Shown: in pieces, positions 38,181-50,103 of the stretch
Layout of the letters: each line of letters opens with the position of its first letter
Numbering within the stretch: position 1 is the first letter of the stretch
Source: Amblyornis subalaris
Lineage: Eukaryota > Chordata > Aves > Passeriformes > Ptilonorhynchidae
NCBI GenBank assembly: GCA_018881555.1
Contig: JACAXG010000106.1
Location: 992,001 to 1,056,000, forward strand
Direction: 5' to 3'
DNA: 64,000 nucleotides
Made by a program: the position numbers and the translations under genes
The notes under the pieces: model-generated
What the model was told of the DNA's origin: nothing
The model's input: the letters and a program-made list of their open reading frames with translations, nothing else
The model's database searches: none

Positions 38181-40129
38181 TCGTCTGCTAAAGCTGCTGG
38201 GGTCTGATCATAAATATGATAAGAAGCAAACTGGAGGAGACAGCAAACACCAGGCAGTTCAGCCAGAAGTCAGGCTTTCCATCCGGCCCTTTGGACAGAC
38301 TGCGAAGAACAGCTTGGACTGGTTTTTTTTTTTTGAACTTATTTTTTTATCTAGTTCATCACTTTTCCTAACTAATTCAGCCTTCAGAATTTTATAAGCA
38401 ATTTAAGCTCTGCAAGGTCACTACTTCCTAAAGGGATTTTAATTTTTAAAATTTACAGATGGTTATTCAGTTCAGACCTGTGAGTTCATAAACAATTTTT
38501 GAGCTACACNGTTTATGGTTGTATCCTAATTGTAGCAAGATGAAAAAGGTCTGACTTCTTTTTTTCCCTAGCTTCAGGCAGAATATTTTTCCTTTCAGCT
38601 NATACATTTCAGCCTTTCTAAAAGCACCTGAAAGGTAAGAGAGCTAATATAAAAAAGATTTTCCTCCTACAACCAAAGTAGCAAGTCTTTTTACCCGCTG
38701 CGAGATGTGTCATATTAGAGTTTACAGATATTTTGAAAATATAACATCGCTCTCTCTCTTTTCCTTGACACCAGCAGGCACCTGGATTCATGGTTTAATT
38801 GCAAGTGCTTTCAGTCAGTGTCGGTGTGTAGGTGTGAGGGGGGATCAAGAGCATTAACACCAGGAGAAGTTCACAGCCATTCTTATTCCAGTTACACTCC
38901 CCATCTCTTCCATTTTTATGGTGTTTCAAAGAAATGCTGACCAGGAGACAAATGATCAAAGAATGCATCCATTAAAACATGCTGCTCGTAGCTACATTCA
39001 TTCCATTTTTTTTATGTTTTTATAATTTTTGCTGAACTGGTAATGTCTTAATTAACTGGGAACAGTTACAAAATTCTCCTTGGGTTCAATTTGGGAATCG
39101 CTCAGTTACTGCTCACCAGGAATGACATCCAACCAGCTGAGGCACTATTCCTCTCTAACAACATCCAACCACAGGGATTTATAGTTTAACAATAAATAAT
39201 CTTGTACTTCTCCTTTTCTTGACCAATTTCACCCAAGTTCTTATATGTGACACCATTTAGTTTCCACTGAGTGGAAATGTGGGAACCTTTTGCTAGCAGG
39301 CCTTGGCATAGAGGCTGATAAACAGAATTAGGTATTTTCATTATGAAACATACTCTCTTTACTCCACAAACAACATATTTTTTTAAAATAGGGCTTTCCT
39401 CCAATTTTTTTCCTATACCCCAGCTTACTTTCATGTTGTATTCAAAATGACCATCCTGTTCTGAGCGCTTATTCTAATCTCTCCCTCAAAAGCACATCAA
39501 AAATTTCTCCTTTTTTTTCACCTTTTTGCAGACATTTCCAAACCCATGATCTCCACTGCTTGAACAAGAATTGGTGATGTAACCTATTTAAATTATCTTC
39601 TGGTACTTCTAAGAACCTGAGTTTTTCCTAAATAAGTTCTGTGCTCCATAACTATGGCACTTTTTTTTTTTTAAAATGGTAATTCAATACTCTTTATTTT
39701 TAACTGTATTTTATACATGTATTACAGTGTATGTTAAAAATACATGCAGAGCAGGATACTGTCAGCACTTTTTTCAGTGAGTCACCAGCTTCACAGCTGC
39801 TGTTCTGAAATAATACATTTAATCTCCAGTTTTTCCAGCTGTGTCCAAACAGAACCACTGCTCCTGTGCTGAAATCCCTTCACTTTAATGGGTACTATGC
39901 ACGTATTCCCATCAGGAGCAGACTGCAGAATTAAGTCTCAGTCTGGCTGCCTTTTGCATGTGTTAGGCTCTCACAGAGCTGTAGAGGTGAAAATTGAGAG
40001 AAGGTGAAAAAAATTACATTGTTGACATGCTGGGCACAGTTATAACACCTAAAAATATGTGCGGAGTATTGGAAAAATATAATTAATTAATTTAATTTCA
40101 GGCCACTGATGTCTTCGAAAATAGGGAAT
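38181..40129. other. non-coding stretch
   Basis: AT-rich unique sequence with T runs at 38,323-38,334 and 39,661-39,672. The 11-base phrase ACATCCAACCA occurs twice near 39,126-39,172. No gene recognised. Confidence 0.65.
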
Positions 40130-40443
40130 AGAATCATAAAATCACAGAATAGTTTGGGTTGGAAGGGACTTTAAAGACCATCCAGCTCCAACCCCTGCCA
40201 TGGGCAAGGACACCTTCCCCTATCCCAGGTTGCTCCAAGCCCTGTCCAACCTGGCCTTGGACACTTCCAGGGATGGGGCAGCCACAGCTCCTCCAGGCAA
40301 CCTGTGCCAGGGCCTCCCCACCCTCACAGGGAAGAATTTTACTGAATTTATTGAATATCTAATCCTCAGCTGCTCTCTGTCACTCTGAATCCATTCCCCC
40401 TTGTTCTGTCACTCCGTGCTCTTGTGAAAAGTCCATTCCCGCC
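40130..40443 (-). mobile_element. CR1 LINE fragment (3' end)
   Basis: Begins AGAATCATAAAATCACAGAA and TAGTTTGGGTTGG (CR1 tail reversed), then the 'CAGCTCCAACCCCTGCCATG', 'GGATGGGGCAGCCACAGCTC' and 'CCTGTGCCAGGGCCTCCCCA' blocks. After 'GAAGAATTTT' it continues more loosely to 'TGTTCTGTCACTCC' and 'GTGAAAAGTCCATTCCC' near 40,443. Minus strand, 5'-truncated, with good similarity to the copies at 13.7 and 20.8 kb. Confidence 0.95.
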
Positions 40444-43400
40444 TCATCCAAGAGCAAGTGGCTGCCGTGATTCCATCTCCAGCAAACTCCTTCCCTTGCA
40501 CTGCACGCACAGGCCGTGCCTGCCCCGCTGTTTCCTCGCTGCAGAGGATGAAATACATCCCACCATAAAATTCAACGAGGCTGTGCAGCACAAGGCCAGT
40601 CCCGGGGAGGGGGGTGTGATTGACGGAGGCAATCGGAGACGCCGATGGCAAAAGCTTATACAGCCCACCAGGAATGTTTACTCTGCATTTCATATCTGCC
40701 ACGAAAGCCTTAAAACCTGTTTGCTGAACGTCACAGTTTCAGTCCATCGACACCCAACACAAGGACCAAGCNCTCTGCAGTGGGGTCCTGCTGTTTCCTC
40801 CACCTTTCCTCGGCGGAGCAGCACGGGTTAATAAACTCGGAAGTGACTCATGGCATCCTTTCTGTGAATAACAATCATCTCTTCTTTACCTTCTTAAATG
40901 CTGATTTTCAAAATTGGGCACAATTATTTAAAAAAAAAAAAATCAATATTCACTCGGAGGACCGGTATTTCCAACCATTTCCAATATTTCTGTTTAAATA
41001 CTCCTTATTTCTCAGTTTCCTCGTAAGCCATCAGACTTCTTAGAAGATGTCTAAAGGAGACTGTTTCAATAGTTGCAGCCTTATAAATTAGCACTCTCCA
41101 TTTCTATGATAGAAAATTTTAATATTGAGATTCCAAATAAGCTAAATAGGACTGTCAAAATATCTGCTGCTTTTTAGGAAGTTCTATGATACCAAAATTA
41201 AAAATAAAAAGAATTTATAAGATCAGTTACTGCTGTTTTTATTTACAGTTTCCCTTCTTATTTACAGTGATTGCTTAGGGAAATCTGGAATTAAAAATCA
41301 ATTATTCTTGAATGTCTACTGCAGACAAGAGTGACGTGGCCAGGAGGGCTGGGTCTTATTCGCCCAACCCCACATCACTCTTTCACGTGTTGTATCAAAG
41401 TAATGTTATTAACAGCACATGTCCCACTTGTGCTGTCACTGCCATTTGGTTTTAATTTGGGATTTGGTAGCTACAAGCACATGTTGCTGCCAACAGCCCC
41501 AAGCTCCAGTGGGATCTTGATTCTGGTGCTGATTCTGTACCTGAATGCCAGAAGAAATGTGTGGGGTTCACTGCCCATCGACAGCTCTTTGCTTTGTGCT
41601 TTCCTGGACTAGAAGGGTTCCTGTTAATAAGCATCTGCAGGCAGATAAATGGGAATATAATTGACTTTCCATGAAAAAAATCCTATTTATCTCGGAGTGA
41701 GGAGCATATACAGACCACTTGGTGAATCTGGGCCAGTCCAGGCACAGCCACCAGAGCAAAAAACTCTGGAGGCTTCAAGAGAGACTCCTGAGAGGATGTT
41801 CAGCTGCTTTCAAGCAGAGACAGAAAGGCCCAGCACACAGTTTGGAGGCACTGGCACTGGGCTCTCCTGCTCCCAGGAGACCAGACCTGGAACCACCAGG
41901 GCCCAGACCCAGCTGAACTGGCAGCAAGTCAGAGAGATGTGTCTAGCACCTTTCCCCTTCATCCCCCTGTGTACACAGAGCTGTTCCAGCACATTCCTCC
42001 CCAGTACATGCACGACTTCATGTCCTAAAGAACANCCACCTCCTAATAAAAGAGGGAAAAAATAGAAAAAAACCACATGAAACCAAGTTGCAAGTGCTCA
42101 CACAGCACAGGCTCAAACTAAGCCTTTTGGAGCCACTCATTATTCAAATAAAGCAACGATGCTTTCCTTTCCATTAACATNATCTTCCCTAGCAATACCC
42201 AAGGCTGGTATTTCTTCATGCTGGCCATAAGAACAAGTTTAAAGGCTCTGAAGTCTCCATCCCCAGCTCCTCCCCTGCTCTGGTGCACTGCCTTGGCAGG
42301 TTNCTGCACCTCAGGAGCCCCCTGTGAACCGAGGGGATTCGTGGCTGCCAAAAGCTCACTGTGCCAGTACGACTCCCGGGGAGAATCCTGGAAGAGAAAA
42401 GGTAAGGAAACCCCAGGAGCTGTGCTAATTGATTTTCCATATAAANAAATAAGTCATTAAATAAGCAACTCGACGGCTTTACTCGCNTGAAGTTAATAGC
42501 TAAATGCTCAAAAGGAATTACACTTAAGTCCTGGTTAACTCTGAAANCTATATAAGCTGCTTATGCTGCAAACTTAACATATGCTAGTCGGGAATAACCA
42601 CAGCAAATAAAAATATTTATTTCNTGTATTTATGTGAAACAAAAGGAAAGGGAGCTATTTGTCCTAACAAAATTACGTGTTGCAGAATAAACAAANCCAA
42701 CTGTTTATATTTTAGATTTATTGGGGAGGCATTTCAATAAAAGACACACTGCTTTCACATATATGTAAAAAAAAATATTAANTAAATGCTGTCTACAAAA
42801 AAAGAGNTCAGTGGCAGCCTGAGCCAGGGGTCTCTAACACCCGTGAGATCCCTGGAGCACAGAGATATTCTGCATTTACTCCCCAGGCAAACCTCCAGCA
42901 CTGGAGAGTCTTCACCACAGCACTGGCTCAATGCACTGCAAACACAGTCACACTAGAACACCTTTCCTCCCAACCCCTCCTTTCAGTCTTTTCCATCCCC
43001 ATAATTTTCCAGGCTCTCAATATCCATAGTTCTAATTTTCTATTCTCTGAGCATCCANGATTCTCTTGGACAAACCACAAAATTCCCAGCTACTAACCCC
43101 CTTGCTCAGCACAGCGTTTTCCCACTAAATGCCGTTCTTCTCCAGTTCTTTGGCTNGCCTCCAGTTGCCAATCTACATTTGCAATGCCACCCCTCCCGGT
43201 TTGCAATGGCCCTTTCTACCCCCCAAACCGCTCCCTTCCTGCAGCTCCAGCTCCTGGAGCCTCAGCATCCATGACCAGCTTTCCCACATCACTTCCCCAG
43301 CAGTATTTTCTTTTATCTCCACATCGTCCCAATGTTTTGTCTCTGCCAAGATCTCAGTAATGACTCCTTGGAATGACCGAGTTCTGCTCTTTATTGTAGA

Positions 43401-45730
43401 TTATGGTAGCCAATGTTTCATGTAATTTTGGGAGTCAGTCTTGTAACTCTCACCAACAAGACAGGAGAAAACCCACAGAAGCACAGAAGCTCACAAATAT
43501 ACGTATCTATTTAATACATATGTAACTTTNAGGAATAGCCACAACCTCCTGATATCTGTTATAGTTTCGAGCTCAGTCTGTGCTGCCACTGGGAAACAAT
43601 GTGATGCCAGGGTGTAAACAATGCTGACCTGAACTAAAACCTAATCCAGGCACAGCTCAAGTGAGAGCTGGTCCTGTCCTCAAACACTTTTCCACTTAAG
43701 AAGCAATGAAGGAACAAGCAGAAGTCAAATATATGAATACTAATAATTCACATAAGTAATGCTTGGTTGAGATTCCATATTTCATCACCACTAAACTTCC
43801 ACGACTATTGTTCCTGCCTTGTCACAATTTGTAAGAGCAACATACTTCAAAATTGCAAAAGACATGCACAAAAAAAATGAACAGGGAAAGCAAAATNTTT
43901 CTTCATTTTAATATTAATAATGTTTCTAATAACTGTTTTCATTCTAAGCGTCTAAAGATAGTAACTTTTATACAAAACTCATTAATTTTATGAATTGTAA
44001 ATTAATGCAATAACTTCAAAACATCTACCTTTGCTAATTTCTGCTCTATTGCCAGTTCTGCATTACTNGAACATATATTTTCATTGGCTGCAGCAGCAAC
44101 AGGCTATGATTATAAATTTTTTAAATACTGGGGTATTGGATTTCGAAGAATTAAAACCAAATGAAGAATCTTGGGAATGCTGACGAGATTGTTGCTTGGG
44201 CACTCCCTGCAGATATTCTCTTTGCACAGTAGGCAGTTGGAAGATGCTTTTCAATCCACTCAAGCCAGTAAAGTACAAGGTGCAATAAGACCCCAAAATG
44301 TCTGTCTTCAAAATTCAGCGTAAATTCCTGCAACTCCAAAACAAGAGAGGAGCATGGATTCTCCAGGTCTCTGTAGCTTGGTGCTCAAACAATTCTGAGT
44401 CTTACAGGTGACTTAAAATAATGACAGTACTCAAAAGCCGTAAGGTAAAAGATACAGAAAGTATTAAGAAATAAATTGTGTCTAAGCCCTAGAAGACTTC
44501 CCTCTGCTGTGAATTTTTTCCAGGACTGGCTTGGCAGCAGGGCACCAACCATTCCCAACTCAGAACAGCCTGGGATCCCAGCAACCTGTGCTCACAGAGG
44601 TGACCCTCAAGGGCACCTGGCTGTCGATCCCAGCTGGTTATTGCAGATTTCTGAGAGGTTCACTGGCCTGCAGCAATTTTCACTGGGCTCCATGCATTCG
44701 TTGAGGAACACTTATTTAAGCAGAATGTGAATTTCTGGTACCTACAGAGGCTTACCCACCATTGCTCTCAACACTTTTCAAGGAGGATGCTCTTAGGCAA
44801 TCACTCTTTTAATTTGACAGGTATGGTCTTTCTTGTATTTTCTAGCAAACACTGTAATTTACAGGCCTTCATATTCCTGGCAGAGAAATGTTGCACAAAC
44901 CTTGAGTAGACTTTTCCCTTTTTCAGCCTTTCGTGCAAAAAATGGGGGGAAATACGTATTTTCTGTCTGAAAACTTGTATTACAGCAACAGCACTAAAGC
45001 GAAAATGGTGGTAATACGTCAACTTTAGTGTGTCAACAATAAAATCCAGGTTCTGTTCTCCTTTGAAATTCTGCAGTGCCTAATTGACTGGAATGGCAGA
45101 ATAAGATCCATGAAGAGAAGCATAAAAAATAGAGGTTTAAATTACAGTTTAATTTATTACAAATTCTGTTTTATTTAACAGTCTATAAACTCGGGCAAAA
45201 AATTCTACAACTTTGGTTTTGTACATTTTTTTAAATTAGTTTCTAGAAAGATTGTGTTACATAGAAATTCTAATGAATTATTTTTTGGTTGAGCTCCTCC
45301 TCTGTTACCTATCTCAGATTTTCTGATCATTAGGTATTTCTCATGCATGTCGGACCTTTCATTTTTAATGCTCAGAATGATCAAGGAGCCTGATGTTTTG
45401 TCATTTATTCTAAAATTAAGATGACCCTGAAAACTAGCTCAGTCAGTCATTTCTGTACAGTAGTCCCTTATCATTAAAGCAGCAACATTTTCCCAACCTC
45501 CATAATTAACCTTTTTGTACAAGTGAAAGCAATAGCAATCTATCCTTTGAAAGCCCTTCTGGGTCTATTTAGCACACTTCTCTCACCACTGAACAGAAAT
45601 AAGCCAATAAAGATGAAAAAAAATAAAAAACAAACCCTGAACCACCCTGCTTGGAATAAAATTAGATACTTTGTTCTGTATCAGTCATAAAAATATCACA
45701 AATCAGAATTTAAACCTCATTTAATGTCTT
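40444..45730. other. long non-coding stretch
   Basis: No gene recognised. 40,440-40,720 is GC-richer with scattered CpG (GACGGAGGCAATCGGAGACG near 40,622). A13 occurs at 40,930-40,942. Single Ns are frequent at 42,020-42,810. Frames at 41,660-42,080 overlap on both strands without domains. Confidence 0.65.
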
Positions 45731-45744
45731 CCCCCCCCCCCCCC
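45731..45744. repeat. C14 homopolymer
   Basis: Fourteen C in a row followed by AG. The true length is uncertain because long C runs are error-prone. The opposite strand is a G14 run able to join a quadruplex. Confidence 0.9.
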
Positions 45745-47355
45745 AGGTCATAAATGTCCTGCTTTATTTTTCATCTCTACACACTCATCAGTTACGAGTA
45801 AAATGTGTAATATCCAATTGCTTTCAACGTAGGATTACTTCCCCTTTTATGCAACTGTTTGCTTCTACTCCCTATTCAAAAATCAATTTTTATTGATCCA
45901 GTCAGTGGCTGCCACATTGTTTCCCACAAAAAGGGAAAACTATATCATGCAAATTCATACCAAAAATGGAATTCCATGACTGTATCTGCCCCTTTTTTTC
46001 AGAATGGACATCTTGGATCTTTCTGCTTCAAGTGGGGAGAGAAGACGACGATAAACACAGGTTGACTCCATAAAACGGGATGCAATACTGAAGGAAAAAT
46101 TACAGCAAGAGAACTTCGGCTCAGGTCAAGAGGCGTTAAAGCAGCAGGGCTGATTTACCCCAAGAGCTTGCCTCTCTTGGAGGAAGGCAGGACAGTAATG
46201 CTGCCAAAGTTTTATGGGTGGCTTTAGAGCTGCAGGTGCCTGGGACCGCAGAGGCAGTGGGGTGACAAGGCTGAGATTGACGCCGGGCAGCCCATGAGAC
46301 GCTCCAGCCTCTTCCCACAGAATGCAATCTTGCTCGAATTACCAGGACCATTTTAAATTTTCCTCTTGGAAAACAAGCAGCAAACACAGGAAATGATACC
46401 TACTACTTTAAAAAGACCACTATTTTGGAGTTAGTATTTGAAGGCCTATCAGTTTCTTATACTCTGGCTGCGAGCCTCTGTTTCTGTTGGTACAGGGAAT
46501 GGAAATATCCAAGGTATAAATTTGCCACAGTGGCAGAGATGAAACCTGTGTTTGTGGGAAGAAAAGGAATCAAGGTCTTGGCAGAAGGGGTTTTATTTGT
46601 TTGTTGTTTGCTGTTTTCCTTTTTCTGGCAGCCACATGAAATCAGTTGAAGAGTTTTGAACACCAGAACAAGTCTCAGTAGAGACACAGCGAGCAAAAGC
46701 AGGTGAAGTGAACAAAGCTGAAATTTAATCACATTTCTATTATAATCAAATATGCATTCACGGTTGTGTACAACATATTACAAAAACACACAATGAGCTA
46801 AACTGTGATTTCAGCAGTGCAAATAGCAGAGAAAATGCATTGATCTCAGGAGAGTACTTCTGGCTTCTCACTGGTATAACCAAGAAGAATTCTGAACAAC
46901 AAATGCTAATTATATACAATATAATCTGGCAATCTGTACAGGCATCACCGAAACTCAGCTCTGATCATCCTGCCAGGAGGCTCATTGGTCTGAAACTTTG
47001 CTGCAGAAAGAAATATAACCCTCTGATTTTTGTCAGGCAGCAAGTCAAACTTTGAGGCGCATTAAAACAAAAAACGTCAATAAACATGTAACAAAATATC
47101 CACATTCTAGTTTGCCTTCCTAACTCACGGATAAAGTATGATTTTGTAACGTAACAACTCACCAAAACCACAGAGAAAAATACCCTGCAAATTTAGTTTT
47201 CCATCCTCAATTTTACAAAATTTGCAGTTCGATTAGTGGAAGCATGCAATTAAAAACAAAGCCCATGTAATTAAATTAGGAGCTGATTTATTGCTAAATG
47301 GTATTCCTCATGGTTAGAAAATCAGCAACAAAACTCAGCTCACACATAGAGGTAA

Positions 47356-47418
47356 TACCCATAAGAAAAAACACCCATAAGAACACCCATTAAAAAAAAA
47401 AAAAAAAAACATAAGAAA
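47356..47418. repeat. imperfect tandem array with A18
   Basis: Three to four units related to ACACCCATAAGAA are followed by 18 A (47,392-47,409) and a further CATAAGAAAAA. It looks like slippage expansion of an A-rich unit. Confidence 0.8.
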
Positions 47419-49653
47419 AAGTGGGCCAGTGAAGGCAAGCAATACACCCAGCTTTTGGGATTTTTACTTTTCCTTTATCTCAGCTATAATATGCATTTAT
47501 TCCCAGTTTATCAAGTGCTTAACAGGCACAAGCAGCCCAAAAGATTAAGACTGTGCCAGCCTTCTTTATCTCCTCAGTCCCCAACTGGCTTTTAGCACAC
47601 TCAGTAAAAACGAGTATCTCGTTTCATTTTCATCAACTCTAACTGGAATCACTATGGTTTCACTGATATATGAACTACTTTACAACCTGATTGCTCTTAG
47701 CTTTAGTGAGCAGAAGGAATGCCTGACCTGTGGAGACTCCTGCTCAATCCCATGGAAAGCCTCTCCCTGCCCCGTGGTTGGCACCCGGCTAAGAGCCCAG
47801 CAAACTTTGGAAAACTGCTTTTTAACCACTCTGGACTGGGGTTTTCAGGTTCAATTGAAATCTGAAAAGCAACTCTAATTTTCATATTCCCAGATACTAT
47901 CCAAGGCAAGTGTGGAAAAGCATCCTGGAAATATTTTGATTCCACACCTGGTGACTCTGATGAGCAGAGTCTCCTTATTACCCCTGCAGCTGCTGAGCAA
48001 AAGGTGCCTCCTTCCCTGTGTGTATTTTAACATCTACCCAGAGAACTCTTCCTCAAAATCATCTGGTTGAACCTGAGGTTACAAGTAAACCGGAGTACAT
48101 GTGATCATTTGTTGCTCCTGACACCTTCCCTTTTTTCCTCACTTGAAAAATTGATCATCTTAATACCAAAGAAAGTTTGTATTAACATAAATCTATTCTA
48201 CTTAAGCACTGGCTTGGACAACGAATTATTAAATCTTGACAAAAAGAATATTTATGAGACACAGAAGAGCCTTTTGACACAGAGAAATCAATATTTTTTT
48301 TTTCCTCAGAATTCTCGGAATCATCAAAAAGATAATATTTATAGAGAAAAAAATCCTGAGGCAATGACAAGCACGGTATTGTATATTTCTTAAGTCAGTG
48401 CAATAAAATAAACAAGAGAAGAAATTAAATCTAATGGAAGAGCCAATAATATGTCACAGGGACATGTTATTTTATACGGTAGGAAAAAAGGGAAGAGCTC
48501 ACACGGATGCGGAGGAGATGCTGTTACAGGCACACGGAGTCACACCCACGCACTCAGCCTCAAAAAGCACACAGTAATGGGGCACACAAAGCTCCTCTTA
48601 CGGGATTTGTATCACCGTGTTTTCTCACCAGACATCAGCACAGATCCATACTGTTAGCATCTGTACAGAATGACCTGAAATCTCTCTCCTGATGAGCAAA
48701 ACCTCCCCTAAAAGCCATCGCCTCGCGTACTGAGGCCCCGTCTTGCGCCACAAGAGGTTGCCTGGTTTTCCAGGATGTCTTACACACAAAACCGCACCCC
48801 GAGATTTCAGGACTTGCCCTTCCTTCGTCTTCAACAGGACCCTTGCAATTTCTGAAACAGCCAGCCAAGCTCATCTTCCCACATTCCAGTTACCACAGGC
48901 TCTGAAACAGGACCAGTATTACTTTCTCCGTACTTATCTTCAAAGGTTAATTAGTGTTCGTACAACATCCTTTGATGACTAAATTCCATTATTATGGATT
49001 TGCTCATAGATCAGTGCACAAGACAGCAGATTGGCATTTTTTGCTTCAAACTGATGCACTGCAGGAATCACAGAGTATTGATGGTCATGGCTGAGATGCT
49101 GTAGAAGACGATGTTGAGAACTGCATATATTACCTTTCTAAAGTAAAGCTGACCCTTGCCAGCACTATTGATCTTCCATTAAATTCACCCCTTAGAAATC
49201 AGAGGTGAAAAAACCACCTAGTTTCCTCACTTCTAATTCATTTTGCTCTTATTTCCTTTTGCCTAATATACAGTTTAATGATTTCAAAAGGTACCAGGTA
49301 CCCAGATTATGGCCATTTTTCAAACTTATTGATTTATATATACTCAGGTGAATTTACATACAACTCCTCTTTGGGAGATTTCGGCTTCTGCACAATGCAA
49401 GAAAACCACTCCCAAAATAGAAATGGCAGAGGAGCAGCCCACTGCAAGCACTCGCCTACCAGGAAGGGAAAGAGCCCTTTTGGGAAATGACAGGATAAAT
49501 CTTACATCAGACACCCTGTGACATTTGTAGTGTTTGAACTTGAAGGGAAAGAAAATTAATTTCTCCTGTTTTCACACACCAGAGTGACTGACGACACCTT
49601 GACTTTATTTCTAGATTTATCATTTGCCTTATTTCTAACCTGGGATAAATAAG

Positions 49654-49669
49654 AAAAAAAAAAAAAAAA
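49654..49669. repeat. A16 homopolymer
   Basis: Sixteen A preceded by GGGATAAATAAG. No retrocopied gene is recognisable upstream. Confidence 0.85.
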
Positions 49670-50067
49670 TGTTTCTAGCACTTATAAAAGGACAAGATCA
49701 AGTCACCCTTAAAGGGATATTAAAATTAGTTGCAATGTATAATTATTATTTAAAGAAAAACATTGGAGATCTTCCAGTGAAAGGCATTAGATACCAGAGA
49801 GCATTATTATTTTTACAGTATTTGAGTGCATTCATCTGCCATTGCCTTTCCTTTTAGCCAAGAAAAGCTCAGAGGAGCTCAGCTGACCTAAGTGTTCTGT
49901 ATTTTCCTCTTATGCTCTGTGGTTCTGTTCAGGTCCATTATGCAATTTAAATGCTAGTTTCCATTGTTCAAACGAAGCTGTACTTCTGAGATGCTTCTGA
50001 TAGGAGATTATTTTCATTTCGTTCTGTGGTAGTTTGAATTCTGGTCAATCTTTTGTGTCCTTTCTGT

Positions 50068-50103
50068 TCAGTGCCAGCTGCTTTGTACCTCAGCTGGCAC
50101 TGA
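50068..50103. repeat. perfect 13-bp inverted repeat (hairpin)
   Basis: TCAGTGCCAGCTG (50,068-50,080) and its exact complement CAGCTGGCACTGA (50,091-50,103) enclose a 10-base loop CTTTGTACCT. Each arm holds a CAGCTG E-box. More than half of the stem pairs are G-C, so it should be stable as RNA or as a cruciform. It does not match a microRNA I know, and the stem is shorter than a usual pre-microRNA. Confidence 0.8.

Larger units (their letters stand above)
45745..50067. other. long non-coding stretch
   Basis: No gene recognised. Contains the CCCATAAG-type array at 47,356-47,418 and A16 at 49,654-49,669. The area 48,490-48,790 is somewhat CpG-richer. The frames there overlap on both strands and have no domains. 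Confidence 0.65.

Noticed and set aside
40159..40388. Open frames inside the CR1 copy
   Set aside because: They translate CR1 3'UTR in antisense and are not genes. The same applies to the frames at 20,837-21,379 and 13,793-13,993.
45726..45746. Pyrimidine run ending AG as a splice acceptor
   Set aside because: It is a C14 homopolymer with no exon-like frame after it, better explained as simple sequence.
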